From Pseudonocardia sp. DSM 110487 (GTDB lineage Bacteria > Actinomycetota > Actinomycetes > Mycobacteriales > Pseudonocardiaceae), in the NCBI RefSeq assembly GCF_019468565.1, contig NZ_CP080521.1:4154001-4218000 (forward strand): DNA of 64,000 nucleotides, read 5' to 3'. Under the pieces are notes generated by a model. The model did not search any database. It was not told the DNA's origin and saw nothing but the letters and a program-made list of their open reading frames with translations. This document shows positions 34,346 to 42,836 of the stretch, piece by piece. Both the position numbers and the translations under genes were made by a program. Within the stretch, counting starts at the first letter, position 1. Each line of letters opens with the position of its first letter.

Positions 34346-35608
34346 ATGAACGACACCGATGTCGTGGTCGTCGGAGCCGGCTTCGCCGGTCTGACCGTCG
34401 CAAGGGAGCTGCGTCGGCGCGGCGTGTCCGTGCTGGTCCTCGAGGCGCGGGACCGGATCGGTGGCCGCACCTGGACCGACAACCGGCTAGGACGCCCGCT
34501 CGAGATGGGCGGGACCTGGGTGCACTGGACCCAGCCGCACATCTGGTCGGAGATCACCAGGTACGACCTCGAGATCACCCGGAGCCCGGTGCCGCAGCGT
34601 GCCTTCTGGCACGCGGGTGGGCGAGTGCACGAGGGTTCGCCCGACGAGCTGTTCGGGCTCCTCGACCCGGGCATGACCGCGATGCTGGCCGACACCCGGG
34701 AGTGGTTCGACCGGCCCTACGAGCCGTTCCTGCGCGCCGACTGCCACGCGCTCGACGGCCGGACGGTGCTCGACCGGATCGGCGCGCTCGACCTGCCCGC
34801 CGACGAGCGGGAGCTGCTCGAGGGCATGTGGGCTCTGAACTTCAACGCGCCGCCGGAGGTGGCGGGCCTGACGCAGGCGCTGCGCTGGTGCTCGGCGGCG
34901 TCGGGCAGCTGGCAGCTGCTGTTCGAGTCCTGCGCGACCTACAAGCTGAAGGACGGCACCACGGCCCTCGCCTCGGCGATCGCCGCCGACGCCGGTGCGG
35001 ACATCCGCTTCGGCACCGTGGTCGCCGCCGTGGACCAGGACGCCGACGGCGCGACCGTCACCGCGGAGTCGGGCGAGACGTTCCGCGCCTCGCAGGTCGT
35101 CGTCACGCTCCCGCTCAGCGTCCTCGGCGCGATCCGCTTCGAACCCGGGCTACCCGCGCATGCCAGACAGGCGTCGCAGGGGCTGAAGACGTGGATCGCG
35201 GTGCGGGGCGAGGTCGAGCCCTTCGTGGTCATGGGCGGCAAAGACCTCCCGCTGACCTTCGCCCAGACCGAGTACACCGGCGACGGCAACACGATCCTCG
35301 TCGGCTTCGGGCCCGAGGCCGCGCGGCTGCGCCCGGACGACGTCGACGCCGTGGCCAAGGCCTTCGCGCTGTGGCGGCCGGACCTCGAGGTCCTCGAGGT
35401 GGCGGGCCACGACTGGGTCGCCGACCGGTTCTCCGGGGAGACCTGGCCGATGCTGCGCCCCGGCCAGCTGCGTCGGCTGCAGGCGCTGCAGCAACCCCAC
35501 GGCCGGGTGCACCTCGCCGGTTCCGACTACGCCACCGGCTGGGCCGGGTTCATCGACGGCGCCGTCGAGAGCGGCCTGCGCACCGCCCGCCGCTTGCTCG
35601 ACCACTGA
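34346..35608 (+). CDS. Flavin-dependent monoamine oxidase
   Basis: A 420-residue FAD amine oxidase. The dinucleotide-binding motif VVVGAGFAGLTVAREL is at the N terminus, followed by EARDRIGGRTWTDN and the family GGTWVHW segment. The C-terminal FAD motif is HLAGSDYATGWAGFIDGAVESG. There is no S-G-G-C motif, so the FAD is probably not covalently bound. It would oxidise an amine to an imine/aldehyde with release of ammonia and peroxide. It leads an operon with a small barrel protein and an APC permease; the aldehyde dehydrogenase 2.8 kb downstream would take the aldehyde. Confidence 0.93.
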   Translation: MNDTDVVVVGAGFAGLTVARELRRRGVSVLVLEARDRIGGRTWTDNRLGRPLEMGGTWVHWTQPHIWSEITRYDLEITRSPVPQRAFWHAGGRVHEGSPDELFGLLDPGMTAMLADTREWFDRPYEPFLRADCHALDGRTVLDRIGALDLPADERELLEGMWALNFNAPPEVAGLTQALRWCSAASGSWQLLFESCATYKLKDGTTALASAIAADAGADIRFGTVVAAVDQDADGATVTAESGETFRASQVVVTLPLSVLGAIRFEPGLPAHARQASQGLKTWIAVRGEVEPFVVMGGKDLPLTFAQTEYTGDGNTILVGFGPEAARLRPDDVDAVAKAFALWRPDLEVLEVAGHDWVADRFSGETWPMLRPGQLRRLQALQQPHGRVHLAGSDYATGWAGFIDGAVESGLRTARRLLDH

Positions 35609-35623
35609 TCGAAGGAGAACGTC

Positions 35624-35932
35624 ATGACCCACTTCGTCGAGTTCGTGAACTACCGCGTCGAGGAGGCCTCCGAGGAGAAGTTCCTCGCGCTCCGTTCCGC
35701 GGCGATCCTGGCTGTCAAGGCCGCCCACCCCGCGCTCGTGTCCGTGCCGGTGCTGGCCCAGCGGCCCGATGGCTCGTGGACCGACGTGTGGATCTACGAG
35801 ACGCAGGCGGCGGCCGACGCGGCCAACGCCGGCGCGGGCGACATCCCCGAGTTCGTCGCCTTCTCCGTCGTCGTCGATGGCGTCGAGATCGAGACCGGAC
35901 GCATGCCGGACGCTGCGGTGAGCCCGCTGTGA
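35624..35932 (+). CDS. Small dimeric alpha/beta-barrel-like protein
   Basis: A 102-residue protein with the pattern of a dimeric ferredoxin-like barrel (FVEFVNYRVEEASEEKFLALRSAAI, then a Trp-rich strand SWTDVWIYETQAAADAAN). The family is not firmly recognised. It sits 15 bp after the amine oxidase behind AAGGAG, and its stop overlaps the permease start, so it is the middle gene of a three-gene operon and probably serves the same substrate. Confidence 0.8.
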   Translation: MTHFVEFVNYRVEEASEEKFLALRSAAILAVKAAHPALVSVPVLAQRPDGSWTDVWIYETQAAADAANAGAGDIPEFVAFSVVVDGVEIETGRMPDAAVSPL

Positions 35933-37317
35933 CCGAGACACACCCGCCCAAGAACCTGCGCTGGCACCACGGCTTCATGCTCGCCCTGCCGGTCGCGAAC
36001 GGGCTGTTCATCTCGCTCGGCTACACGATCGGCGCCATCGGTGCATGGCCCGCGATCGCCATCGGGCTCTGCCTCGCCGTGGTCGCGCTGCTGCAGAACC
36101 ATCTGTTCGCCGAGATGGCCGGCATGTTCCCGGACAAGCCGGGCGGCATCCCGCTGTACGCCACCGAGGCCTGGAAGCGCTACTTCGCACCGATCGGCCC
36201 GCTTGCCGCCTTCGGCTACTGGTGCGGTTGGGCCCTCGTCCTCGCCCTGGTCGGGCTCACCATCGGAGCGCTGGTGCAGGTGCAGTGGTTCCCGGATGCG
36301 ACATGGGTGCTGTTCTCCACCGGGCCGGTCGACGTGGGGCTGCCGCACGTGATCGCGGCCGCCACCGTGATCGCCTGCACCCTGCTCAACGTCATGGGCA
36401 TCGACATCGCGGTGCGGTTCAATCAGGCCATCGGCGCCGTCTTCATCGTCGTGCTCGCCGTCCTCGCGATCGGGCCGTTCCTCGCCGGAGGCTGGGACGT
36501 CGGCCGGCTCACGTCCCACCTCGACGGCGGCTGGACCGCAGTGGTCGTCTGGCTCTACGTCACAGCGTGGGCGATCTACGGGACCGAGCTCTGCGCGACG
36601 TTCGCCCCTGAATACCGCGACACCGTCCGCGACACCGCCAGGGCGCTCCGGACGATCGCGCTGTTCATGGTCTTCGCCTACGGGCTGGTGCCGCTGGCCA
36701 CGACCGCGCAGCTGGGCGAGTCCGCGGTCGCGGAGAACCCGATCACCTACGGGGTGGTGAGCGTCCAGCAGATGTTCGGTGGCGCGTCCGGGCTCGTGAC
36801 CGCCGTGCTGTGCGGCGCGCTGTTCCTCAGCATGATCTCCTCGTCCGCCGACGCGGGCCGCGCGCTCTACGGCATCGCACAGGAGGACATGACCATCACA
36901 CAGTTCGGCCGCCTCAACCGGCGCGGTATGCCGGCCGTGGCCCTCGTGGTCACGATGCTGGTCAACCTGGTGATCGTGGTCTTCGTCGGCAACCCCGTGG
37001 CGATCCTCATCGCCAGCAACATCGGCTACATCCTCGCCGTCACCCTCGCCGTCATCGGGTTCCTGCTGTTGCGCAGGGACCGGCCCACGTGGCCACGTCC
37101 GATCAAGCTCGGGCGCGCGTGGATCCCGGTCGCGGTCGTCGTCGCGGTGTTCAACGCCGGGATCCTCGTCATCGGCGCGACCAACCCCGCCCTCAGCTAC
37201 GCAGGCGGCGTCAAGGAGGTGCTGATCGGGCTCGCGCTGCTGCTCTCCGGCGTCGTGCTGTACGCCTACCGCAGGCTGGTCCAGGATCGCGGCCGGCTGA
37301 CGCTGCGCGAGGGCTGA
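35929..37317 (+). CDS. APC-family amine/amino-acid permease
   Basis: A 462-residue amino acid/polyamine/organocation permease with about 12 hydrophobic helices beginning near residue 15 (FMLALPVANGLFISLGYTIGAI). The first-helix Gly-rich turn and the segment WAIYGTELCATFAPEYRDTVRDT match ethanolamine/amino-acid permeases that work by proton or exchange coupling. I start at the GTG at 35929, whose last bases form the GTGA overlap with the previous gene; the frame is open far upstream, but only as a shadow of the oxidase. It probably imports the amine oxidised by the adjacent oxidase. Confidence 0.92.
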   Translation: MTETHPPKNLRWHHGFMLALPVANGLFISLGYTIGAIGAWPAIAIGLCLAVVALLQNHLFAEMAGMFPDKPGGIPLYATEAWKRYFAPIGPLAAFGYWCGWALVLALVGLTIGALVQVQWFPDATWVLFSTGPVDVGLPHVIAAATVIACTLLNVMGIDIAVRFNQAIGAVFIVVLAVLAIGPFLAGGWDVGRLTSHLDGGWTAVVVWLYVTAWAIYGTELCATFAPEYRDTVRDTARALRTIALFMVFAYGLVPLATTAQLGESAVAENPITYGVVSVQQMFGGASGLVTAVLCGALFLSMISSSADAGRALYGIAQEDMTITQFGRLNRRGMPAVALVVTMLVNLVIVVFVGNPVAILIASNIGYILAVTLAVIGFLLLRRDRPTWPRPIKLGRAWIPVAVVVAVFNAGILVIGATNPALSYAGGVKEVLIGLALLLSGVVLYAYRRLVQDRGRLTLREG

Positions 37318-37394
37318 CACCGGGCTCCGTGGTGCTGGCGCGGCACGACAGCGGCTGGAATCGTCTGCGGAACCGCGAGGATCGGAGGAGATCG

Positions 37395-38321
37395 GTGCCG
37401 ACACAGCACGCCGAATCGTCCATCGTCGACTTCGCATCGTGGGGAAAGGCGATCACCTCGACATTCCCGCCGCTGGAGTTGGCGGTCCACGGAGGCCGGG
37501 CCGCGTTCCGCGGCCGGGTGCGCGTGCAGCACACACCGGAGGTCGTGCTCGGTGACGTGTCCGCCGGCACCGCGCACACCGTCACCCGGACCGCGGCGGA
37601 CATCGGCCGCGAACGCACCCGGCTGTGCAAGGTCTCCTACCAGCTGGCGGGGAGTTCGGTGCTCGTCCAGCACGGGCGGCGACGCGTCCTCACGCCCGGC
37701 GACATGGCGGTTTACGACGTGGACACGCCGTACGCGATCGAGAACGACGCCGGGTTCCGCACCCTGGTCGTCATGGCGCCGACGCGGCTGCTGGACCTGG
37801 ACGACCGCGGGCTCGCCACGGCCGTCGGGTTGCGGCTCTCCGAGCGCGACGGGCTCGGGCGGCTGGCCGGGCCGTTCCTGCGTGAGCTCGCCGAGCGCCC
37901 CGACCACCTGGCCGGGCCGTGCGGGGGACGGACTGCGCGGACGCTGACGGACCTGGTGGCGGCGGCGGTGGTGGAGAAGTACCGGGAGGCGGGCCCGGAC
38001 ACGCCGCTGCAGCGGGTGGTCGGGTGGCTGGAGGCGCACCTGCAGGACCCCGATCTGTCGCCGGGCACGATCGCCGCCGCGAACTTCGTCTCGACCCGGC
38101 GCCTGCACGAGCTGTTCCACGACGAGGGGACGTCGGTGTCGGCGTGGGTGCGCAGGCGCAGGCTCGAGGGCAGCCGCAGGGACCTGGAGAACCCGCGGCT
38201 GGCCAGGGAGACGATCGCGGCGGTGGCGCGGCGCTGGGGCTTCGTCGGCCCCGCGCACTTCTCCCGCTGCTTCCGGGCGGAGTTCGGAGTCTCGCCCCGT
38301 GAGCTCCGCTCGGCCGGCTAG
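37395..38321 (+). CDS. AraC-family transcriptional regulator
   Basis: A 308-residue regulator with an N-terminal AraC-binding-like domain (MAVYDVDTPYAIENDAGFRTLVVMAP, similar to FeaR-type proteins) and a C-terminal double helix-turn-helix (RLHELFHDEGTSVSAWVRRRRLEG then ARRWGFVGPAHFSRCFRAEFGVSPREL). FeaR activates amine oxidase and aldehyde dehydrogenase genes for aromatic amines in E. coli, and this gene lies between just such genes, so an activator role for the amine pathway is likely. GGAGGAG precedes the GTG at 37395 by 4 bp. Confidence 0.92.
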   Translation: MPTQHAESSIVDFASWGKAITSTFPPLELAVHGGRAAFRGRVRVQHTPEVVLGDVSAGTAHTVTRTAADIGRERTRLCKVSYQLAGSSVLVQHGRRRVLTPGDMAVYDVDTPYAIENDAGFRTLVVMAPTRLLDLDDRGLATAVGLRLSERDGLGRLAGPFLRELAERPDHLAGPCGGRTARTLTDLVAAAVVEKYREAGPDTPLQRVVGWLEAHLQDPDLSPGTIAAANFVSTRRLHELFHDEGTSVSAWVRRRRLEGSRRDLENPRLARETIAAVARRWGFVGPAHFSRCFRAEFGVSPRELRSAG

Positions 38322-38421
38322 AACCGCGCTCGCGAGCTACTGGCGCGCACGCACGGACAACGGCTGACGGCCGCCCGTCGAGCAGGATCGCGGAAGCGCA
38401 GCTCCTCGAGACGGGATCGGC

Positions 38422-39867
38422 ATGATCACGAACAAGCTCCACATCGACGGCCAGTGGGTCGGCGGTTCCGGCGGCGCCGAGGACCCGACCTTCGATCCGG
38501 CGACCGAGGCCGTGATCACCACCGTGGCCCGAGCCGAGGTGGCGGACGTCAGCGCGGCGGTGGCGGCGGCTCGGCGCGCCTTCGTCGACCCGGCCTGGCG
38601 CGACCTGTCCCCGCGCGACCGGGCCGCGCTGCTGTTCCGGCTGGCCGATCTCATCGACGCCCACGCCGACGAGCTCGCCCGCCTGGAGACCCTCGACCAG
38701 GGCCAGCCGCTCGCCGTCTCCCGGCAGGTGTCGGTGCCGATGGCGGCCGATCACTTCCGCTACTACGCGGGCTGGGTGACCAAGATCGAGGGTGCGGTGA
38801 ACCCGGTGTCGGTCCCAGACACGTTCAACTACACCCGCCGCGAACCGCTCGGGGTGTGCGCCCTGATCACGCCGTGGAACTTCCCGCTGATGATCATGTC
38901 GTGGAAGCTCGCTCCCGCGCTCGCCACCGGCAACACCGCGGTGCTCAAGCCCGCCGAGCAGACCCCGCTGACCACGATCCGGCTCGTGGAGCTGGTCGAG
39001 CAGGCCGGGTTCCCCCGCGGGGTGGTCAACCTGCTGCTCGGCGACGGCGCGGTGGGTGCGGCGCTGGTGGAGCACCCGGGGGTGGAGAAGGTGTCGTTCA
39101 CCGGGTCCACCGAGGTGGGCCGGAGCATCGGGCGAGCGGCGGCGGACACGTTCAAGCGGGTCACGCTGGAGCTGGGAGGGAAGGCGCCGTCGATCATCAC
39201 GGCCGGCGCCGACATCGACGCCGCGGTGGCCGGGAACCTGGGTGGGGCGCTGCTGAACTCCGGTCAGGTGTGCGCGGCCTACACCCGCTTCTACGTCGAT
39301 GCCCGCCGGGAGGACGAGTTCGTGTCCAAGCTCGCCGCCGGTGCCGAGTCCGTGCGCGTCGGGCCAGGCATGGAGGAGGGCACGGTGATGGGCCCGCTGG
39401 TCTCGGCCCGGCACCTCGCGCACGTCGAGAACCTGGTCGAGGTGGCCCGCAAGGAGGACGCCGAGATCGTCACCGGCGGCGCGCGTGCTCGCGACACCGG
39501 CTGGTTCTACGCGCCCACCGTGGTCACCGGCGTGACCGACGAGATGCGGATCGCCCGCGAGGAGGTGTTCGGGCCGGTCCTGTCGGTGCTGACCTACTCC
39601 GACGAGGACGAGCTCGCCTCGCTGGTCGCGCGCGCCAACGACACCGACTACGGGCTCGCGGCCGCGGTGTGGACGCAGGACCTCCGCACCGCCCACCGCC
39701 TGGCCGCCGGCATCCGGGCCGGCTCGGTGTTCGTCAACGGCCTGCCCGTGCCGGACCCGGCCGCCCCGTGGGGCGGGTTCAAGGCCTCCGGGCTGGGCCG
39801 CGAGATGAGCCACCACGCCGTCGACGCGTACACCGAGATCAAGAGCGTCTTCGTGAACCTCGCCTGA
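38422..39867 (+). CDS. Aldehyde dehydrogenase
   Basis: A 481-residue NAD(P)-dependent aldehyde dehydrogenase. The cofactor segment TPWNFPLMIMSWKLAPALATGN, the Gly-rich FTGSTEVG, the catalytic Glu in LELGGKAPS and the nucleophile Cys in NSGQVCAAYTRFYV are all present. It belongs to the betaine/4-aminobutyraldehyde/phenylacetaldehyde group and would oxidise the aldehyde from the amine oxidase upstream to the acid. It starts at the ATG at 38422 and is followed after 44 bp by an IclR regulator. Confidence 0.95.
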   Translation: MITNKLHIDGQWVGGSGGAEDPTFDPATEAVITTVARAEVADVSAAVAAARRAFVDPAWRDLSPRDRAALLFRLADLIDAHADELARLETLDQGQPLAVSRQVSVPMAADHFRYYAGWVTKIEGAVNPVSVPDTFNYTRREPLGVCALITPWNFPLMIMSWKLAPALATGNTAVLKPAEQTPLTTIRLVELVEQAGFPRGVVNLLLGDGAVGAALVEHPGVEKVSFTGSTEVGRSIGRAAADTFKRVTLELGGKAPSIITAGADIDAAVAGNLGGALLNSGQVCAAYTRFYVDARREDEFVSKLAAGAESVRVGPGMEEGTVMGPLVSARHLAHVENLVEVARKEDAEIVTGGARARDTGWFYAPTVVTGVTDEMRIAREEVFGPVLSVLTYSDEDELASLVARANDTDYGLAAAVWTQDLRTAHRLAAGIRAGSVFVNGLPVPDPAAPWGGFKASGLGREMSHHAVDAYTEIKSVFVNLA

Positions 39868-39911
39868 GCGCGTCCGCTCGGCCCCGCCGCCGCTGCCAGT
39901 AGATTCGACGC

Positions 39912-40697
39912 ATGTCGGCGGACGACGCCCCCACCTCGGCGAGCCAGAAGCCCCTGCTCGTGCTCGGCAAGATCACCGAGATCCTCGACGCGTTCTCGCT
40001 CGCCCGCCCGTCGCTCACGCTGGGGGAGATCCAGCAGGCCACCGGCATGCCGACCTCCACGGTGCAGCGGCTGGTGACGAACATGGTGACGCAGGGGCTG
40101 CTCGACCGGACCGGCGACCAGATCCGCATCGGCGTGCGCATGGCGTACTGGGCGGCCCCGGCCGTCAAGGGCGTCGACGTGCTCACGATCGTCAGCCCGG
40201 TGCTGCGCGAGCTCCGCGACGCCACGGGGGAGACGGCCTGCTTCTTCCGGGAGGAGCAGGGCTTCCGCGTGTGCGTCGCTATGGCGGAGACGCGCCACGC
40301 CCTGCGCCGCGACATGTACGTGGGCAAGCTCCTCCCGCTGCACGCCGGATCGGCCGGTCGCGTCCTGCTGGCCTGGGACGACGAGCTCGCCGAGCGCATC
40401 CTCTCCCGGCCGCTCGAGTCGATCACCGACACGACCGTCACCGACCCGGAGGTGCTCAGGGAGCTGGTCGCGCAGACGCGCAAGGACGGCTACGCGATCA
40501 CCACCGCCGAGCGCGAGGACGGCTCATCCGGCCTCGCCGCCCCGGTCTTCGACGCCTCCACCGAGCTCGTCGGTGCGCTCGCGCTCAGCGGCCCGACCAT
40601 CCGGATGCCGCGATCCCGCTGCGAGGAGTGGGTCGACCTGCTCGTCGGGGCCGCGGAGAAGCTCACGCGCACGCTGGGCGGCCGTCCCCCCGGCTAG
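39912..40697 (+). CDS. IclR-family transcriptional regulator
   Basis: A 261-residue IclR protein: N-terminal winged helix (SLTLGEIQQATGMPTSTVQRLVTNMV) and the effector domain (LPLHAGSAGRVLLAWDDE; DGSSGLAAPVFDASTELVGALALSGP). It ends the amine-catabolism block and probably senses an acid product or the aldehyde dehydrogenase substrate. Its final bases mark the boundary to the AT-richer, decayed region that follows. Confidence 0.93.
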   Translation: MSADDAPTSASQKPLLVLGKITEILDAFSLARPSLTLGEIQQATGMPTSTVQRLVTNMVTQGLLDRTGDQIRIGVRMAYWAAPAVKGVDVLTIVSPVLRELRDATGETACFFREEQGFRVCVAMAETRHALRRDMYVGKLLPLHAGSAGRVLLAWDDELAERILSRPLESITDTTVTDPEVLRELVAQTRKDGYAITTAEREDGSSGLAAPVFDASTELVGALALSGPTIRMPRSRCEEWVDLLVGAAEKLTRTLGGRPPG

Positions 40698-41155
40698 TGC
40701 TTCCAACCTCCGGTGGGAGTACCAGTGCTCCAGCTGGACTTGGCGATCATTCCTCTGATCGCGTACAGCTCGCGCGATGAGGTGTTAAGCGGGCGTCGCC
40801 GTGGCTGCGGGACAGCCGGTGCCTGGCCATGTGGGCGGGTCGCCGACAGTCGGCCCGGCAGGCCGCGAACCGTAGTTGGCGCAAGTGGGTGGGGCTCTCC
40901 GGCCAGCGCGGCGGCGACTTCTTCGAGGTCGGCGCCGAGGTAGGCGGCGGTGACTACGGCGCCGGCCAGGCCGCCTTCGTGTCCGCCGTAGCCGCGGGCG
41001 GCGATCGGGCGGCCGTTGCCGGACTCGTTACGTACGTGATCGGAGCGAAGAACTCCGGTGAGCGACCACGGCCAGACATCAACCCGCCAGCTCAACCCGG
41101 CATCGGGGAGGAATTCAGGCATTCGAATATCTACATTGCGCCGGTAACTCGTCAA
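40694..41155 (-). other. Doubtful open frame in decayed region
   Basis: A 153-codon minus-strand frame with a TTG start that overlaps the Imm7-type gene stop. Part of it (RPIAARGYGGHEGGLAGAVV, then TAAYLGADLEEVAAALAG) reads like protein, but the rest is Arg/Pro-rich and no family is recognised. It may be a broken gene, perhaps a remnant associated with the immunity gene. Apart from it, 40698-41151 holds nothing I can identify. Confidence 0.3.
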
Positions 41156-41571
41156 AGATCAGGGCTAGCGCCACCTACAGGTGCCCAAGCGTCTTCCAGC
41201 GACGGGATCACAGGCGACAACAACGTGTCTGCATGTTCGGTGACCACTCCTCGGGCAAGTCGGAAGACGCGGAACGAGTTGCCGTGCCGAGGATCTTCGT
41301 CGTCGTACACGTGGAGCAGCCCATAGGATCCCGGAGCCACTTGCCCGACCTTCCTCAGTAGGTCGATGACAACCGAACCGTGACTCCCGCGACGATTTGG
41401 GCTCCCGCCCATATGAATGTAGTACTCGCCGTTCATCGGTCGCAGGTCGATCAGCGCGTAGCTCGCGAGCTCATCCACCAGCGCCTGGATCTCCGCTAGC
41501 CGCAAAGGTGGCTCGTCATCCACGGCCTCAGGAGTCGATCTCAGCGCTATCCATCCGTGGTACTGGAACAC
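41152..41571 (-). CDS. Imm7-family immunity protein (orphan)
   Basis: A 139-residue protein that matches Imm7, an immunity family that neutralises nuclease-type polymorphic toxins delivered between bacteria. Its start (FQYHGWIALRSTPEAVDDEP), the NGEYYIHMGGSPNRRG segment and especially APGSYGLLHVYDDED with the late LSPVIPSLEDAW follow the family pattern. No toxin gene is visible beside it, so it may be an orphan kept for protection against neighbours or the remnant of a toxin/immunity locus. Base composition around it is lower in GC than the flanks, suggesting transfer. Confidence 0.8.
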   Translation of the reverse strand: MFQYHGWIALRSTPEAVDDEPPLRLAEIQALVDELASYALIDLRPMNGEYYIHMGGSPNRRGSHGSVVIDLLRKVGQVAPGSYGLLHVYDDEDPRHGNSFRVFRLARGVVTEHADTLLSPVIPSLEDAWAPVGGASPDL

Positions 41572-41826
41572 GGCGTAAGCCTACGGGCGGACGGCTGGCG
41601 TCGAACAGACGACCGGCATGGGCCACCGGCGCCTCGAATTGACGACTCGCGCCGACGGCACCACGTCCCTTGTGTTCACCCCCGCAACTTCCGATGGATC
41701 GCCGGCCGGCGACATCCTGCGCCGGCAGACCTCTGCGCATGATCACGTCCACGGCTATGTCCACGCTCACCGTCGATCAGTGCATGGCCTCACCAATCAC
41801 CGTCGACGAGGTGGTGCAAGTAACAC

Positions 41827-42375
41827 GTGGCAACCAGCAGCGATCTTGTCGGGGTGAGAATCCCTGGCGCGATCGGCTTCCTGCTCCTTGTGCTCGCCGT
41901 CGCGGGTTGCGGAGGTGGAACGGCTGGCACCCCGGCCACCGGTGCTGGCGTATCAGCCGAGCCCCCAGCAGCTGAAGTCGAGTCCTTCTCGGTTGATGCC
42001 GCTGCTGCAGTCGGCGAGCTTGTGGCTGCTGGCGTGGCCGTGGACCCGCACTCGTCGACCGCGGAGTCGGACCCCAACCGGCTGCTCGGCCGCCCGAACG
42101 GATACACGTCCCGCACCACGTTCACGATCCCGGGAGTCGAGGCGTCCGACATTGGTGGCGACGTCGAGGGCTGCGAGCGCGGTGGCTGCGCCGAGCAGTG
42201 GCCCGACGAGGAGGCCGGGCAGGCGCGGGTCGACTACATCAACGAGATCGGGAAGCGGCTGCCGGCGGCCGTGGAGTACAGCTACGTTCGTGAGGATGGG
42301 CTGGTGCTGCGGATCGCCAAGGCTGCGACGCCGACGCAGGCTGAACGGGTGTCTGCGGTGTTCCTCGGCGAGTAA
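41827..42375 (+). CDS. Putative lipoprotein, unknown function
   Basis: A protein of up to 182 residues with a hydrophobic signal and lipobox VAGC (Cys 28 from the GTG at 41827, or Cys 19 from the GTG at 41854, which gives a more usual signal length). The mature part is acidic with two close cysteines (EGCERGGCAEQW) and ends in LRIAKAATPTQAERVSAVFLGE. No family is recognised. Neither start has a strong ribosome site. It lies in the decayed patch; 41572-41826 before it holds no gene I can support. Confidence 0.65.
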   Translation: MATSSDLVGVRIPGAIGFLLLVLAVAGCGGGTAGTPATGAGVSAEPPAAEVESFSVDAAAAVGELVAAGVAVDPHSSTAESDPNRLLGRPNGYTSRTTFTIPGVEASDIGGDVEGCERGGCAEQWPDEEAGQARVDYINEIGKRLPAAVEYSYVREDGLVLRIAKAATPTQAERVSAVFLGE

Positions 42376-42490
42376 CTCTTCGTCGCGAAGGAAAGTGCAG
42401 GAGTTTGCGAGCGAAGATCGCCCGTGGTGCGGTTCGTGGTGCGAAACGTGGGCCATCGAAGCGAGCAGGGTGGCGTGGTGGACCCGACTT

Positions 42491-42578
42491 GCTGCCGTAG
42501 ATGCTGGTAGAGGGCGATGTCGACGGCGACCAACTCCCTTTAGTCCGCGGGTTCAGAGTTCGATCCCCGGGGCCCACC
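42491..42578 (+). pseudogene. Degenerate tRNA-Lys-like sequence (possible att remnant)
   Basis: The stretch retains tRNA landmarks in order: GTAG...TGGTAGAG like a D arm (42497-42512), CTTTAGTCCGCGGG like the 3' side of a lysine tRNA anticodon arm and variable loop (42537-42550), GTTCGATCCCC as T loop (42558-42568) and GGGGCCCACC like the acceptor end. The spacing is disturbed and the T stem is mismatched, so it is not functional. Genomic islands often integrate at tRNA 3' ends, making this a plausible attachment-site scar. Confidence 0.42.
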
Positions 42579-42615
42579 GGTACGACCAGCAGAAACGCGC
42601 GCCCGCAGCACCCCC

Positions 42616-42714
42616 TCGGCGCTGGGACAGCAGTTCACCACGTGGAGCCTGACCAGGCTGGCGGACTACCTGGGCGAGCACTGCCGCCTGCCGACAGCAC
42701 CGAAACACCCATGA
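42616..42714 (+). pseudogene. IS630-family transposase remnant
   Basis: This frame encodes SALGQQFTTWSLTRLADYLG followed by EHCRLPTAPKHP and a stop. The TTWSLTRLADYL segment matches the helix-turn-helix region of IS630-type transposases (F-T-T-W-S-L-x-K-L). Only about 30 residues remain; the catalytic D-D-E part is missing. A further scrap (LTFTRTDRALLDRLG, ending at 42825) may be unrelated debris. No inverted repeats were found at its edges. Confidence 0.6.
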
Positions 42715-42836
42715 TCATCAGGCTGTAGGACTTCACCGAGCTTGACCTTCACCCGGACCGACCGCGCGCTGCTCGACCGCCTGGGCCCTGCAGAGCTGGG
42801 CATCACGCACCCGACCGCCGCATGACCCCCGACGAA

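Noticed and set aside
34270..35928. Upstream extension of the APC permease frame through the amine oxidase gene
   Set aside because: The extension is an Arg-rich shadow of the oxidase; the GTG at 35929 with the GTGA overlap is the sensible start.
40829..41326. Plus-strand frame of 165 codons in the decayed patch
   Set aside because: It overlaps the Imm7-type gene antisense and has no protein-like composition.
42540..42578. Considered as the 3' end of tmRNA
   Set aside because: The variable-loop and acceptor pieces fit a lysine tRNA better, and no tmRNA tag or 5' half is present.
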